Part shown: positions 48,711 to 58,581 of the stretch, one piece after another | Numbering within the stretch: the stretch's first letter is position 1 | How the letters are laid out: each line of letters starts with the position of its first letter | DNA from: Vreelandella nanhaiensis | GTDB lineage: Bacteria; Pseudomonadota; Gammaproteobacteria; Pseudomonadales; Halomonadaceae | Length of the DNA: 64,000 nucleotides | Assembly: GCF_003990185.1 (NCBI RefSeq) | Contig: NZ_RZHF01000006.1 | Location: forward strand, 31,027-95,026 | Reading direction: 5' to 3' | Notes under the pieces: model-generated | The model's input: only the letters and a program-made list of their open reading frames with translations | The model's database searches: none | Told to the model about the DNA's origin: nothing | Position numbers and translations under genes: made by a program

Positions 48711-49271
48711 CTATTCACCCTTGTGTGACTTGCCCATCAAATAAAGAGCGGCGGCAAGCGCCAGCACGGATAACGCTAGGTAGATAGCCTCCAGCGGGGT
48801 GGTAAAGCGGATATCCACCACAGCGCGGAAGAACTCGATAATGACCGCTAGAATAACTACACGGGCAATTTTATCTTTTAGCTGGTCGAGAGAGGCAACG
48901 TTAAAGGGGTGTTTGGGATAACGTGCTTCCGCCCGGTCAATCCGTGATACAAACAGCCGATAAATACCTAGCCCGAAGATCAGCAACACAATTGCGATCA
49001 GATAGATGTCGATTGCGATAATGATATCCGGCACCAGATTCTCGTGAATATCCTGGGAGCTCCCCACCAAGTAGTAGTGGATCACATCGCCAACGACCTT
49101 GAGGATATCCAGGGTACCCACCACAAACAGCGCCAGTGAGCCTAACAGGCTAGGTACAATCGCCAGCAGTACCAGAAATCGCGAGTTCCAGAGCGCAGCT
49201 TCAATACGCCGTTCCCAAGCCGACTGCTCATCCGGCGTTTTAGGTGGGGGTGTGGTTAACGGGTCAGACAT
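48711..49271 (-). CDS. YqhA/UPF0114 family membrane protein
   Basis: 186 residues, three or four TM segments (about 31-53, 82-104, 137-155, 160-180), including RFLVLLAIVPSLLGSLALFV and IDIYLIAIVLLIFGLGIYRL. The family is conserved but has no proven function. The proline-rich N-terminus is cytosolic. Single gene. Confidence 0.8.
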   Translation of the reverse strand: MSDPLTTPPPKTPDEQSAWERRIEAALWNSRFLVLLAIVPSLLGSLALFVVGTLDILKVVGDVIHYYLVGSSQDIHENLVPDIIIAIDIYLIAIVLLIFGLGIYRLFVSRIDRAEARYPKHPFNVASLDQLKDKIARVVILAVIIEFFRAVVDIRFTTPLEAIYLALSVLALAAALYLMGKSHKGE

Positions 49272-49319
49272 TGCACCATTCCTGCCTTGGCCAATACATC
49301 ATGAGCGCGCCTATATGCG

Positions 49320-49913
49320 TTATAAAAGATACATAAGCATCGCCACAAACGTGGCTGCGGTAATCAGAAAGCCTAGCGAAAGCACCAGCCCATCGCGTGC
49401 GACAAGCCCCAACCCAAACAGAGTGAGCGCGAGACCCGCGCCGTTGGCAGTAAAAGGAATAAATTCCATGGGAGGCATGGCCAGCGCGACTAGCAGGCAA
49501 GCAAGCGCCGTTGCGCGAATGCCCACATAGCCGGTCATCCACTTAAAGCGGGTGCCCAGTAGGCCATCTACCCACTTGGCGGGCTTTCTCATGGCGTGAA
49601 TAGCTTTATCGAACCGCTTGCGGGATACCGAACGATTCAACATCCATTTAGGTAGCCAGAACGTTTTTCTGCCAGCCAGTAGCTGCGTTGACACCAAAAG
49701 CACCAGCAGCGCCATCAGGGTGGGCATACCGGGTATATCGCCAATCACCGGAGCCAGGGTGATGAGTCCGGCAATTAATAAAAGCGGCCCAAAGGAGCGG
49801 TGCCCTACGGCGTCCACGATATCTTCAACGCTTACCTTGGGCGCACCATGCTGCATCTGCTCCATCTTCTCAAGCAGCTCAGTTAGATTGGTTGCCTCAG
49901 TTGGTTCACTCAT
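49320..49913 (-). CDS. ExoD-family membrane protein
   Basis: 197 residues with an N-terminal acidic helix (TEATNLTELLEKMEQMQHG) and then the ExoD domain: RSFGPLLLIAGLITLAPVIG, PGMPTLMALLVLLVSTQLLA, and further TM segments. ExoD of rhizobia affects exopolysaccharide production, but most homologues are uncharacterised. The ATG overlaps the TerB-gene stop by 8 bases, so the two are co-expressed. Confidence 0.85.
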   Translation of the reverse strand: MSEPTEATNLTELLEKMEQMQHGAPKVSVEDIVDAVGHRSFGPLLLIAGLITLAPVIGDIPGMPTLMALLVLLVSTQLLAGRKTFWLPKWMLNRSVSRKRFDKAIHAMRKPAKWVDGLLGTRFKWMTGYVGIRATALACLLVALAMPPMEFIPFTANGAGLALTLFGLGLVARDGLVLSLGFLITAATFVAMLMYLL

Positions 49914-50370
49914 GCGCCTCTCGGTATTCCTTTACCTGTAGTTTGGTGCGAATAAAATCCCCGTGACTGACGTAAAGCAGATCCGCCAAGCGCCGGATAC
50001 GGTGCTCCTCAAGCGGGTCCACGCTGCCATCGGCCCAAGCCAGTTGCCACATTAGCGCCACCAACTCACAGCGCTGTGCATAACTGTAGTGTTCTTTTAC
50101 CAAACTGACGAACTGGTAGTGATCTACCGCCTCCTCCACCTCTGCTTCGGCAAGCGCCATGAGTTCTTCAACTTCACGCTCGCTCAGCCGGTAGCGGGCG
50201 AGGAGCATTTGACGTAACGCCGTGCGTTCTGCATCACTTGCATCATAGTCAGCGCGTATCACTTCGCAAAGCAGTGCCGCAGTGGCCAGTTCAAGAGTAA
50301 GCGTATGATTTTCGCGCCGCTCGGGCTCGGCCAGGGCACGTTGAAAGAAGTGGGTAATCGCATCCAGCAT
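49906..50370 (-). CDS. TerB-family tellurite-resistance-like protein
   Basis: 154 helical residues from the ATG at 50370 (AGGGGAA upstream). It shows the two TerB-type segments with acidic residues: CEVIRADYDASDAERTALRQ and MWQLAWADGSVDPLEEHRIR. TerB domains bind metal or act in stress responses. No ter operon is present here. Coupled to the ExoD-family gene. Confidence 0.85.
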   Translation of the reverse strand: MLDAITHFFQRALAEPERRENHTLTLELATAALLCEVIRADYDASDAERTALRQMLLARYRLSEREVEELMALAEAEVEEAVDHYQFVSLVKEHYSYAQRCELVALMWQLAWADGSVDPLEEHRIRRLADLLYVSHGDFIRTKLQVKEYREAHE

Positions 50371-50477
50371 GAGGTTCCCCTGATGATACGTGTATTTGAA
50401 CATTCGACGGCAAACAGCCTACTAAGTGCCGCCGCCATCGCCCACTACCCACTTTTATGCCTTTCACTACTCACACT

Positions 50478-51485
50478 TCACGACTTACGTTTGGCAAGCT
50501 GCTCTTTTAACTGTTTGGGCACCTGCTTGATGATCAGCCGGTCCTGGCCTTCGTCATACTCAATGCTGGAACCTAAAAGGTGCGAGTCAAAGCTGATGGA
50601 TACGCCGCCGGCCCGCCCAGTAAACCGGCGAAATTGACTGATGGTACGCTTGTCCGGTGGGATTTCGTCAGCCAATCCGTAATCGATGTTACGGATATGC
50701 TCATAAAACGCCTTGGGCTGCTGCTCATCTACCAGTTCTGAGAGTGTTTCCAGGGTCATGGGCTCGCCCCGGCGCAGCTGCCCGTTGGCGTAATCCACCA
50801 GTGTGTCGGTTTTTTCGCGGCTGGCGTCTTCGTCAAGGTCCTCTTTCTCAACATAGTCGCTAAACGCTTTTAGCAGCGTGCGGGTCTCATGAGGGGCGTC
50901 AATGCCCTCCTCCATACCCAATAACACCGTCATGCCCTCGGCAAGCTTTTTGCCTCCACGATCTTTCAAAAAAGACACGTACTGGGTGCCAGGCGTTTCA
51001 CTCTGCCATTGGGTCAGGTTGATACGGGCAGCGAGCGTCAACTGGCTGGTATTCAACTGCGCGGCGGGCACGGCTTGGTGGTCTTCGTTAATGCCAATGC
51101 CTTCACGCTGATGCACCAGGGCGATAAACAGGGTTTCGGTATCGCCTTGGCGAATATGCGCCAGCAACAAATAGCCACTTACCGAAAGCTGCGCCTGCAA
51201 CTCGCGGGCCAGCCGCTCGGCAATGGCCGTAGAAAGCTGGGTAAAATCCTGCGTGCCTGCCATATAGTCACGCAGCCAGGCAAGCAAGGGGCCGGCTTGG
51301 TCGCCCTCTTCAGCAAAGCTTCCCCAGCCTTTGGCCTTGGTGTTGTATGTGTCATTCAACGTATTAACCAAGCTCGCCATGACCGGGTCATCGCTTTGGG
51401 CAGGTGCGGGCGCTGCGGTCAGCGTTAAGCGCTCACCATCAAGCGACGGGTCCAGGCGATGAACAATACTATGCAGTAGCGGCAT
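50478..51485 (-). CDS. yejK: Nucleoid-associated protein YejK (NdpA)
   Basis: 335 residues, the family's usual length, with MPLLHSIVHRLD at the start and the conserved SYLLLAHIR-like segment (SGYLLLAHIRQGDTETLFIA). The C-terminal half contains FRRFTGRAGGVSISFDSHLL and a Lys-rich end. It binds DNA and is nucleoid-associated in E. coli; the role is unclear. Single gene. Confidence 0.88.
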   Translation of the reverse strand: MPLLHSIVHRLDPSLDGERLTLTAAPAPAQSDDPVMASLVNTLNDTYNTKAKGWGSFAEEGDQAGPLLAWLRDYMAGTQDFTQLSTAIAERLARELQAQLSVSGYLLLAHIRQGDTETLFIALVHQREGIGINEDHQAVPAAQLNTSQLTLAARINLTQWQSETPGTQYVSFLKDRGGKKLAEGMTVLLGMEEGIDAPHETRTLLKAFSDYVEKEDLDEDASREKTDTLVDYANGQLRRGEPMTLETLSELVDEQQPKAFYEHIRNIDYGLADEIPPDKRTISQFRRFTGRAGGVSISFDSHLLGSSIEYDEGQDRLIIKQVPKQLKEQLAKRKS

Positions 51486-51528
51486 AAGGGGGTATCAGCT
51501 CCAAACGTTAAAACATGAAGAACACCGG

Positions 51529-52290
51529 TTACGGCTTCAGGCGATAGCCGGTACGGAATATCCAGGCAATGGTGACAAGGCTCGCGACGAGAAACAGCGA
51601 AATCATGGCCACACTCGCCGCAACGCTTACATCGCTGATGCCGTAGAAACTCCACCGAAAGCCACTGACCAGATACACCACGGGGTTGGCAAGCGTGACG
51701 GTCTGCCAGAAGGGGGGCAGCATATCAATCGAGTAGAAGCTGCCGCCGAGAAAGGTGAGCGGCGTAATCACCAGCAGCGGTACCAGCTGGAGCTTGTCAA
51801 AACCATCCGCCCAGATACCGATAATAAATCCGAGCAAGCTGAAGGTGACGGCCGTCAGCACCAGGAACGTCAGCATCCAGAATGGGTGGGCGATCTCCAG
51901 CGGCACAAAGAAGCTTGAGGTGGCGAGAATGATCAGCCCCAGAAGGATCGACTTGGATGCCGCCGCCCCCACATAGCCAATCACCACTTCAAGATACGAA
52001 ATGGGCGCTGACAATATCTCATAGATACTCCCCGAGAACTTGGGAAAGAAGATGCCGAACGAGGCATTGGAAACACTCTGGGTCAGCAGCATCAACATGA
52101 TCAACCCCGGCACGATAAAGGCGCCGTAGCTTACCCCACCAATCTCACTGATGCGCGAGCCAATGGCGGCGCCGAATACCACAAAGTAGAGTGAGGTGGA
52201 GATGACCGGCGAGACGATGCTTTGCAACATGGTGCGTCGCGTACGCGCCATTTCCGCCATATAGATGGCGCGAACAGGGTAAAGATTCAT
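51529..52290 (-). CDS. yadH: ABC-2 type exporter permease (YadH-like)
   Basis: 253 residues with six TM segments (ABC-2 membrane domain), including [34 protein letters not shown] and the [20 protein letters not shown] loop typical of YadH/NodJ exporters. It is downstream of its ATPase with a 4-base overlap. The substrate is unknown. Confidence 0.9.
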   Translation of the reverse strand: MNLYPVRAIYMAEMARTRRTMLQSIVSPVISTSLYFVVFGAAIGSRISEIGGVSYGAFIVPGLIMLMLLTQSVSNASFGIFFPKFSGSIYEILSAPISYLEVVIGYVGAAASKSILLGLIILATSSFFVPLEIAHPFWMLTFLVLTAVTFSLLGFIIGIWADGFDKLQLVPLLVITPLTFLGGSFYSIDMLPPFWQTVTLANPVVYLVSGFRWSFYGISDVSVAASVAMISLFLVASLVTIAWIFRTGYRLKP

Positions 52291-53222
52291 GCGCGCTCCT
52301 TGACCAAATCGACAAAAATATCTTCAAGCGAACTCTGCCGCGTATGCAGGTCTTTAAAGGTGATACCTTCACGCTCAAGAGTAGCCAACAGCGCAGGAAT
52401 GCCATGGCCTTCTTCTTCCTGCTGGCCATCATAGGTATACACCAACTCATGGCCATTGGCCGCCAGGCTCAGCGCTTCATGCTGCAGGGTACCGGGCAAC
52501 TTGGTGAGCGGCGTCTGTAACTGCAGGGTTAGCTGTTTGCTACCCAGCTTTTGCATCAGTGCCGCCTTCTCTTCCACCAGCACGATTTCACCGCGGTTGA
52601 TCACGCCGATACGGTCAGCCATTTCCTCAGCTTCTTCAATATAGTGGGTAGTAAGAATAATCGTGACACCGCTTTCGCGAAGCCCACGCACCACTTCCCA
52701 CATATCCCGGCGAAGCTCAACATCCACACCCGCCGTTGGCTCGTCCAGAAACAAGATGCGCGGTTCGTGGGAAAGCGCCTTGGCGATCAGCACACGGCGC
52801 TTCATGCCGCCAGAAAGGGTCATCAAACGGTTATGGCGCTTATCCCATAGCGCCAGGGACTTCAGTACCTTTTCGATATGGGCTGGATCGGGCGCTTTGC
52901 CAAACAGGCCGCGGCTAAAGCTGACCGTGTTCCATACTGTTTCAAAGGCTTCGTTAGTCAGTTCCTGGGGTACCAGACCAATACGTTCCCGCGCCTGGCG
53001 ATAGTCACTTACACTATCAAAGCCATCAATCAGTACTTGGCCCTGGGTCGGGTTCACCAACCCACACACCACGCTGATCAACGTGGTTTTACCTGCACCA
53101 TTAGGCCCCAGCAGGGCGAATATTTCGCCACGCTGAATGGTTAAATCCACATGGGTAAGCGCCTGAAAGCCACCTTGGTAGGTTTTATTCAGGCCGGTAA
53201 TCGAAATAATCGGATCGTTCAA
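52287..53222 (-). CDS. yadG: ABC exporter ATPase (YadG-like)
   Basis: 311 residues. Walker A is [17 protein letters not shown], the signature [18 protein letters not shown], Walker [17 protein letters not shown] and the switch His [11 protein letters not shown] at 53222 is preferred because GGAG lies 6 bases before it and the protein then starts [11 protein letters not shown]; an upstream in-frame extension of 21 codons has no ABC similarity. Pair with the permease downstream. Confidence 0.9.
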   Translation of the reverse strand: MNDPIISITGLNKTYQGGFQALTHVDLTIQRGEIFALLGPNGAGKTTLISVVCGLVNPTQGQVLIDGFDSVSDYRQARERIGLVPQELTNEAFETVWNTVSFSRGLFGKAPDPAHIEKVLKSLALWDKRHNRLMTLSGGMKRRVLIAKALSHEPRILFLDEPTAGVDVELRRDMWEVVRGLRESGVTIILTTHYIEEAEEMADRIGVINRGEIVLVEEKAALMQKLGSKQLTLQLQTPLTKLPGTLQHEALSLAANGHELVYTYDGQQEEEGHGIPALLATLEREGITFKDLHTRQSSLEDIFVDLVKERA

Positions 53223-53295
53223 GGCGTACTCCTTACACCACAGTGTAAAAGCCGCGACGTGTGAGCAGTTTTTACGCGAGACCACGCAGTTAAAG

Positions 53296-53335
53296 CGAAA
53301 AATAAGCCGTGCACGCCTTATGGCGATGCACGGCT
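53296..53335 (-). terminator. Terminator of ppiC
   Basis: A long stem AGCCGTGCA/TGCACGGCT with an inner CGCC/GGCG and one bulged base. A T-rich tract follows on the minus strand. It lies 17 bp after ppiC. Confidence 0.85.
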
Positions 53336-53352
53336 ATAGAAACACTAACCGC

Positions 53353-53631
53353 TTAGCCGCGGTCAGTGATTTCGAGCAGGTGGTAGCCAAACTGCGTTTT
53401 TACCGGGCCGTGTACTTGATTCAGTTCACCGCTGAAAACGACTTTATCGAACTCAGGCACCATCTGGCCGGGGCCAAAGCTACCTAGATCACCGCCTTGA
53501 CGACCAGACGGGCAGCTTGAGTGCTGCTTGGCCACTTCGGCAAAATCACGGCCGTTTTCGATTTCCTGTTTAAGGGCTAAGCACTGCTCTTCACTGTTAA
53601 CCAGAATGTGACGGGCGCTGGCACGTGCCAT
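53353..53631 (-). CDS. ppiC: Parvulin-type peptidyl-prolyl cis-trans isomerase
   Basis: 92 residues, the size of cytosolic PpiC. It begins MARASARHILVNSEEQC and includes DFAEVAKQHSSCPSGRQGGD and LGSFGPGQMVPEFDKVVF, with the end TQFGYHLLEITDRG. There is no signal peptide. The start is at the internal Met five codons after an upstream one, matching known PpiC N-termini. Confidence 0.95.
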   Translation of the reverse strand: MARASARHILVNSEEQCLALKQEIENGRDFAEVAKQHSSCPSGRQGGDLGSFGPGQMVPEFDKVVFSGELNQVHGPVKTQFGYHLLEITDRG

Positions 53632-53709
53632 AACAAACTCCTTCATTTAACCATCATAGTGGGCCATTAGTTTACCACGCCCGCGTATGGGTTGTGGTGT
53701 CAGCCGAGA

Positions 53710-54837
53710 TCAAGGCGCGCCAAGCGCACCGCTGTAACGCAGCGCCTCACCCACCCGAGCCAGGGCGCGTTCGTGATCGCTTACGGCGAGCGGGCCACGG
53801 CTACAGGTCACGATGACCCAAGGGCCAGCACGGGTATTTTTGTCGTCACGCGTCGCGATGCCAGCATCACAGCTACGCCGGTGTTGTGTACCGGTTTTAT
53901 GCGCGAAGTTGACCGCATCGCCCATGCCCGCCTTTAAACGCTGTTCACCCGAATGGGTTCGCTGCATGACGTCCAGCAATGCTTGGCGCTGATCGGCGTT
54001 TAGACCGCTCTGCGTCCCGTTATACAAACTGGCCAGCAGGTCACCGTAAGCTCGCAGCGTGCCTACGTTTTCACCGGTGGCTTCATAAGCATCAAATGCG
54101 TAATCATAATCAGGCTGCAGGAGTGCTGATGAGTTAACGCCCAACAAACGGGCAAGTGCAGAGGGGCGCTGGTTCAGTCGGTGCTGGCGCAAGGCGATAA
54201 AATCCATACCGCTTAACGCTCGGGCATTCGGGTGCAATTGCCCATAAACGCCTTGGCGGACGCCCACTAACCGGGTAATCGGGCCGATATCCTCAGGCCG
54301 ACCGCCATTTGCCGCCACCATGGCGTGGGCTCGGGTATTAACGGCATCAAGCCCTACCCGATTAATCAACATATCCGACGCCGTGTTATCGCTGATGGTA
54401 ATCATCTGCTCCAGCAGGTAACGAATCGAGATCGGCGTGCCGGGGTCGTGCCAGTTCACCGGCCCAGCGCCGTCCACAAAATCGCTACGTGAAAGCGTTA
54501 TACGCTCATCCAGGGTCAGCATGCCCGCCTGACGCTCGGCGAGCACTTGCGCCGCGATAGGCACCTTCACCAGCGAGGCGAGATACCAAGGCGTATCTGC
54601 CTGCCACGAATACGCCTCTCCCGTGGCCAGGTTTTGCACATAGACCCCAAGCTCGCCTTTAAAGACCTCTTCGATGGCGGCCATGCGGGCGTTTAAATCG
54701 CCTTGCCAAGTGCTCTGCTTATCGACTTCGTAGTACCAGTTGGCCTCGTACCCGTTAACATCGTCCCCATTAACATGGGCGCTCAGCGCCAGCAAAAATG
54801 TCAAACCGACTAGCCAGCGTTGTAGTAATCGCAACAA
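53710..54837 (-). CDS. Exported class A beta-lactamase-like serine hydrolase
   Basis: 375 residues with signal peptide (to about residue 24). Motif 1 is S-L-V-K in YLASLVKVPIAAQVL, motif 2 S-D-N in TISDNTASDMLINRVG, and motif 3 KTG in NFAHKTGTQHR. All three class A elements are therefore present. An E166-type general base was not located by eye. It is longer than TEM-like enzymes, so whether it cleaves beta-lactams or another amide is open. It lies 10 bases after the downstream-facing DUF1624-type gene and is likely co-transcribed. Confidence 0.85.
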   Translation of the reverse strand: MLRLLQRWLVGLTFLLALSAHVNGDDVNGYEANWYYEVDKQSTWQGDLNARMAAIEEVFKGELGVYVQNLATGEAYSWQADTPWYLASLVKVPIAAQVLAERQAGMLTLDERITLSRSDFVDGAGPVNWHDPGTPISIRYLLEQMITISDNTASDMLINRVGLDAVNTRAHAMVAANGGRPEDIGPITRLVGVRQGVYGQLHPNARALSGMDFIALRQHRLNQRPSALARLLGVNSSALLQPDYDYAFDAYEATGENVGTLRAYGDLLASLYNGTQSGLNADQRQALLDVMQRTHSGEQRLKAGMGDAVNFAHKTGTQHRRSCDAGIATRDDKNTRAGPWVIVTCSRGPLAVSDHERALARVGEALRYSGALGAP

Positions 54838-54847
54838 AAATCTCCTA

Positions 54848-55954
54848 TTAACGGTGTGCGGAAATCCAGCGGGTTAACCAGATCCAGAAGGCGGCGCCAA
54901 GAATTAACACGCCACCAATGCCAAGCGCCTGTGGATAGGTGTACATGCCCTCACCCTGCAGGAGAAAACGCAGCACCAGAAAAATCATCACAATATGGAA
55001 AATAAACGCTTTAAGCGCATCGCTACCGACCACGGTAAGCGGCAATAGTGTCTTGGCGGCCAGTGCGCCACCTGCCAGGGCCAACCCCAGCAGCACAAGC
55101 GCGCCGCCAACGCTGAACAGCATGAACTCAAGGCCGGGCGGGTGTTTGCCAGCGTTATTGGCAACGGCAAGCATGGCGGCATAGGCATCCCCCTCGGTAA
55201 AGGCGACGCCATAAAAGGCAGCAATCATTAGCGCGCCTATCCCCAACAGCACTAGTACCAAACGGCGGCGTAATGGGGGCGTAAAGTAGCAGCGTAGCAG
55301 GGCTTCACCGATCAATAGCCCAATAAGAATCAGCGGTGCCCGGCTAATCTGGCCCCAGGCATAATGGTCCTGGTGATCTACCAGGAACGCTTTCAAAATG
55401 TCATTTCCGCCAAAGGTAAATCCCTGCAGCCAAGCAGCGAGCCCTGCCAATCCTGCAATCACGGCAAGACGACTCCAGAGAGGCGCCCGCGCCCAGAGCG
55501 GCAGGATTAACGGTACCCAAAGTAGTGCGATGGCATAGAACCCGAGGATCTCCACCCAAATGGCAAAACGCCCGTAAAGCAACGTATTAACAATATCAGC
55601 GGGGGCACTGAAGGGCAGCATTTCGATAATGACTAACGCCTTGTACCAGAACCAGACCTCTAGCGCGCGAAGCCACAGTTTCAAGCGCCGTTTGGGCCAC
55701 CCATCCGTTTGCGTATGAGAAAGAAAAGCCACCGCCAGCGCGATGCCAAACACTAAAATGAACAACGACGAGGAGAATTTAGTTAAAAAATGCACGGGCA
55801 CCATGCCCCAGTCGGGCACGTTTCGAATACCCACCAATCCGCTTACCGAGTGACTTACAATCATCAGGCCAATGGCGATACCACGGGCCAGGTCAATAGC
55901 CTCGATGCGCCCTTCGGCTTTGGGTAGCTGCGGTGTTTCCTTCCAGTTCACCAC
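54848..55954 (-). CDS. DUF1624 / heparan-acetyltransferase-like membrane protein
   Basis: About 368 residues, mostly membrane-embedded (around ten hydrophobic segments). The family signature near the N-terminus is IEAIDLARGIAIGLMIVSHS, and the C-terminal TM block contains AFIFHIVMIFLVLRFLL. Related proteins transfer acyl groups across membranes or act as conserved inner-membrane proteins. The start is uncertain: no ATG lies before the first TM. GTG at 55954 or 55951 after an AAGGA is taken, and a TTG at 56008 is possible. It precedes the class A-like hydrolase gene. Confidence 0.75.
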   Translation of the reverse strand: MVNWKETPQLPKAEGRIEAIDLARGIAIGLMIVSHSVSGLVGIRNVPDWGMVPVHFLTKFSSSLFILVFGIALAVAFLSHTQTDGWPKRRLKLWLRALEVWFWYKALVIIEMLPFSAPADIVNTLLYGRFAIWVEILGFYAIALLWVPLILPLWARAPLWSRLAVIAGLAGLAAWLQGFTFGGNDILKAFLVDHQDHYAWGQISRAPLILIGLLIGEALLRCYFTPPLRRRLVLVLLGIGALMIAAFYGVAFTEGDAYAAMLAVANNAGKHPPGLEFMLFSVGGALVLLGLALAGGALAAKTLLPLTVVGSDALKAFIFHIVMIFLVLRFLLQGEGMYTYPQALGIGGVLILGAAFWIWLTRWISAHR

Positions 55955-56049
55955 GATAAAGGCGTCCTTATTGTCGTTACGGATCAGGTGATTAATCACG
56001 TTTAACAATAGCCTATAAACCAGCCGCCTCTAAGCGGTCTTTAAACGCA

Positions 56050-56078
56050 AAAATGCCCCGCAATTGGCGGGGCATTTT
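56050..56078 (-). terminator. Rho-independent terminator of the acidic protein gene
   Basis: A 12-bp perfect stem AAAATGCCCCGC/GCGGGGCATTTT with a 5-nt loop, 50 bp after the gene's stop. Strong in both directions. Confidence 0.92.
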
Positions 56079-56127
56079 GTGGCTCATCCTTGAGCCGAAA
56101 AAAGAGTCATTCCTTTAGCGGGCGGTA

Positions 56128-56415
56128 TTACCACTGATTATCGCTGTCGGAATCCGTATCAGTGTCATACTCCTGCTCTTCTTCCTCTTCTTCATAAGTG
56201 AATTCTTGCTCTTCCTCTTCGTACTCAGTGGTTACATCTTGATCGCGCTCAGTATCGTAAGAGTTGAAGCTGCCTTGTTCATCCTGCATCGTCTCTTCTT
56301 GCGGCATGGGTTCTTGCTCGGTGCCACTTTCCATTTCAGCAAAAGCGAGCGGACTTGCCATCAGACCAAAAGATACGCCTAAAATACCTAGTTTTTTCAG
56401 AGCTTCCATTTTCAT
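56128..56415 (-). CDS. Highly acidic exported protein
   Basis: 95 residues. The signal peptide ends near SPLAFA. The mature part of about 69 residues contains about 30 Asp/Glu, one Arg and no Lys, with runs of Glu and a DTDTDSDSD tail. AGGAGG lies 6 bases before the ATG. No enzyme motif. Possibilities are a periplasmic divalent-cation or osmotic buffer protein; the composition is extreme even for halophiles. I do not recognise the family. Confidence 0.7.
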   Translation of the reverse strand: MKMEALKKLGILGVSFGLMASPLAFAEMESGTEQEPMPQEETMQDEQGSFNSYDTERDQDVTTEYEEEEQEFTYEEEEEEQEYDTDTDSDSDNQW

Positions 56416-56779
56416 GTCGTGCCTCCTAAGTAATACGCTTTCTGTTACTTGATAAATTTAAATAAGAAACATCTAGCTAAGAACCATTCATCTTCCTAAT
56501 GCTGCGTGCATCTCCCTGATGCTGTGTTCTTGATCTGAGTATTGCAGCAGGCATACCAACTCATGCCAGAAAAAGACAAAGTCTTTTTTATACAAAAGCT
56601 TAAATACAATAAATTAATACCAACTTATTAAATTCCCCTCTACTCACCTTTAGACTTTCTGGTTACCTTTGGCACATGAGCCCCGTTTGGTCGTGTCAAC
56701 GGGGCGTCTAAGCCAAGATTTCTCAAACCGGCATCGTATTCATGCCTTGATAGCAGCTTTCAGCGAGCCACAGCACCTT
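56416..56779. other. Gap between the acidic protein gene and the dehydratase gene
   Basis: 364 bp with no credible gene. It is AT-rich next to 56600. It contains a small A/T hairpin (AAAAAGAC/GTCTTTTT at 56570-56588) and GCCCCGTT/AACGGGGC (56680-56705) with a 10-nt loop, about 75 bp after the dehydratase stop. The latter could end that transcript, but it lacks a T-run. Confidence 0.5.
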
Positions 56780-58525
56780 TTAATGTGAGTGGCGCGGCAC
56801 TTCAGCCCCACGACACCCCACCAGAAAATCGAAGTCGCAGCCCTCATCCGCTTGCAGCACCCGCTCGATATAGAGCTGGCGGTAACCGCCCTGGCTGGCG
56901 ATTAACGTTGATGCAGCGGTGGGGTCGCTCTCGGCTAAGCGCGCGGCAAGTTCGGTATCGCTGATGTCCAGGTGCAGCCGACCATTGGCACAGTCGAGCT
57001 CAATCATGTCACCATTACGTACTGCAGCCAGTGGCCCGCCCGCTGCCGCTTCCGGAGCCACATGCAGCACCACGGTGCCATAGGCGGTACCGCTCATCCG
57101 CGCATCGGAAATACGTACCATGTCGGTAATCCCTTGAGCGAGGATTTTGGGTGGCAGGCCCATATTGCCGACTTCCGCCATGCCGTGATAACCGCGCGGT
57201 CCGCAGTGCTTCATGACCAGAATATCGTTGGCTTCAACGTCTAGGTCTGGATCGTTGATGCGTGCCTTGTAATCGTCGAAGTCCTCAAATACCACCGCAC
57301 GGCCACGGTGCTGCATCAGCTCGGCACTGGCCGCCGAGGGTTTGAGCACCGCTCCGTTAGGAGCAAGATTGCCGCGCAGCACGCAGATACCACCGTCTTC
57401 GCGCAGCGGATTATCCAGTGGTCTAATCACCTCGTCATTATAAAGCGGTGCGTCTTTGACGTTTTCCCAAAGGGTTTTGCCGTTAACGGTTAACGCATCT
57501 TTAAAGGGCAGACGATCCGCATCACCCAACCGTTTCAGCACGGCGGGCAGACCACCCGCGTAGTAGAACTCTTCCATCAAAAAACGCCCCGAGGGCTGAA
57601 GATCCACTACCGTAGGGGTGCCGCGCCCTACCCGACTCCAGTCGTCCAACGACAGATCCACACCAATCCGCCCGGCAATCGCCTTGAGATGAATCACCGC
57701 GTTGGTGGAGCCGCCAATCGCGGCGTTGGTGCGGATGGCGTTATCAAAGGCTTCCTTGGTAAGGATTTTGGAGAGTCTTAGGTCTTCATGGACCATCTCG
57801 ACAATCCGGTTGCCCGACAGGTGCGCAAGTACGTAGCGGCGCGAATCCACCGCTGGGATTGCGGCGTTATGAGGCAGCGAGGTACCCAAGGACTCCGCCA
57901 TGCAAGCCATGGTTGAGGCGGTGCCCATGGTGTTGCAGGTACCCGCAGAGCGCGACATGCCCGCCTCGGCGGCCATAAAGTCGTGCAGTGAGATTTCCCC
58001 TGCCTTGACCTGTTCCGAAAGTTGCCACACCACCGTACCCGAACCAATATCCTTGCCCTTGTGCTTGCCGTTGAGCATCGGCCCACCGGTAACCACAATG
58101 GTGGGAATATCGCAGCTCGCCGCGCCCATCAGCAGTGCCGGGGTGGTCTTGTCACAGCCGACCAGTAGCACCACTGCATCAATCGGGTTACCGCGAATGG
58201 CTTCTTCTACATCCATGCTCGCCAGGTTGCGAGTAAACATCGCAGTCGGGCGCAGGTTCGATTCACCATTTGAGAACACAGGGAATTCGACTGGATAACC
58301 GCCCGCCTCCAATACACCTTTCTTCACATGCTCGGCCAGCTTTCGAAAGTGCGCGTTGCAAGGCGTCAGTTCTGACCAGGTATTGCAAATCCCGATGATC
58401 GGCTTACCCTGAAACTCATGATCAGGAATGCCTTGGTTTTTCATCCAACTGCGGTACATAAAGCCGTTCTTGTCGGCAGTACCGAACCACTGGGCAGAGC
58501 GAAGCGGACGCTTGAGATCGGACAT
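56780..58525 (-). CDS. IlvD/Edd-family sugar acid dehydratase (probably L-arabonate)
   Basis: Fe-S dehydratase of 581 residues: cluster cysteines in ICNTWSELTPCN, VGCDKTTPALLMGA and GTCNTMGTASTMACMAE. In the non-phosphorylative pathway it converts L-arabonate to L-2-keto-3-deoxyarabonate. The start MSDLKRPLRSAQWFG and length match the pentonate branch rather than IlvD (dihydroxyacid) enzymes. The araFGH transporter upstream supports L-arabonate; D-xylonate or D-galactonate are alternatives. The other pathway genes are not in this window. Confidence 0.85.
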   Translation of the reverse strand: MSDLKRPLRSAQWFGTADKNGFMYRSWMKNQGIPDHEFQGKPIIGICNTWSELTPCNAHFRKLAEHVKKGVLEAGGYPVEFPVFSNGESNLRPTAMFTRNLASMDVEEAIRGNPIDAVVLLVGCDKTTPALLMGAASCDIPTIVVTGGPMLNGKHKGKDIGSGTVVWQLSEQVKAGEISLHDFMAAEAGMSRSAGTCNTMGTASTMACMAESLGTSLPHNAAIPAVDSRRYVLAHLSGNRIVEMVHEDLRLSKILTKEAFDNAIRTNAAIGGSTNAVIHLKAIAGRIGVDLSLDDWSRVGRGTPTVVDLQPSGRFLMEEFYYAGGLPAVLKRLGDADRLPFKDALTVNGKTLWENVKDAPLYNDEVIRPLDNPLREDGGICVLRGNLAPNGAVLKPSAASAELMQHRGRAVVFEDFDDYKARINDPDLDVEANDILVMKHCGPRGYHGMAEVGNMGLPPKILAQGITDMVRISDARMSGTAYGTVVLHVAPEAAAGGPLAAVRNGDMIELDCANGRLHLDISDTELAARLAESDPTAASTLIASQGGYRQLYIERVLQADEGCDFDFLVGCRGAEVPRHSH

Positions 58526-58581
58526 GGGGTAGTCTCCGTAAAAAACGACAAGGTGTGGAAAAGGAGATAAAGGCGTAATCG

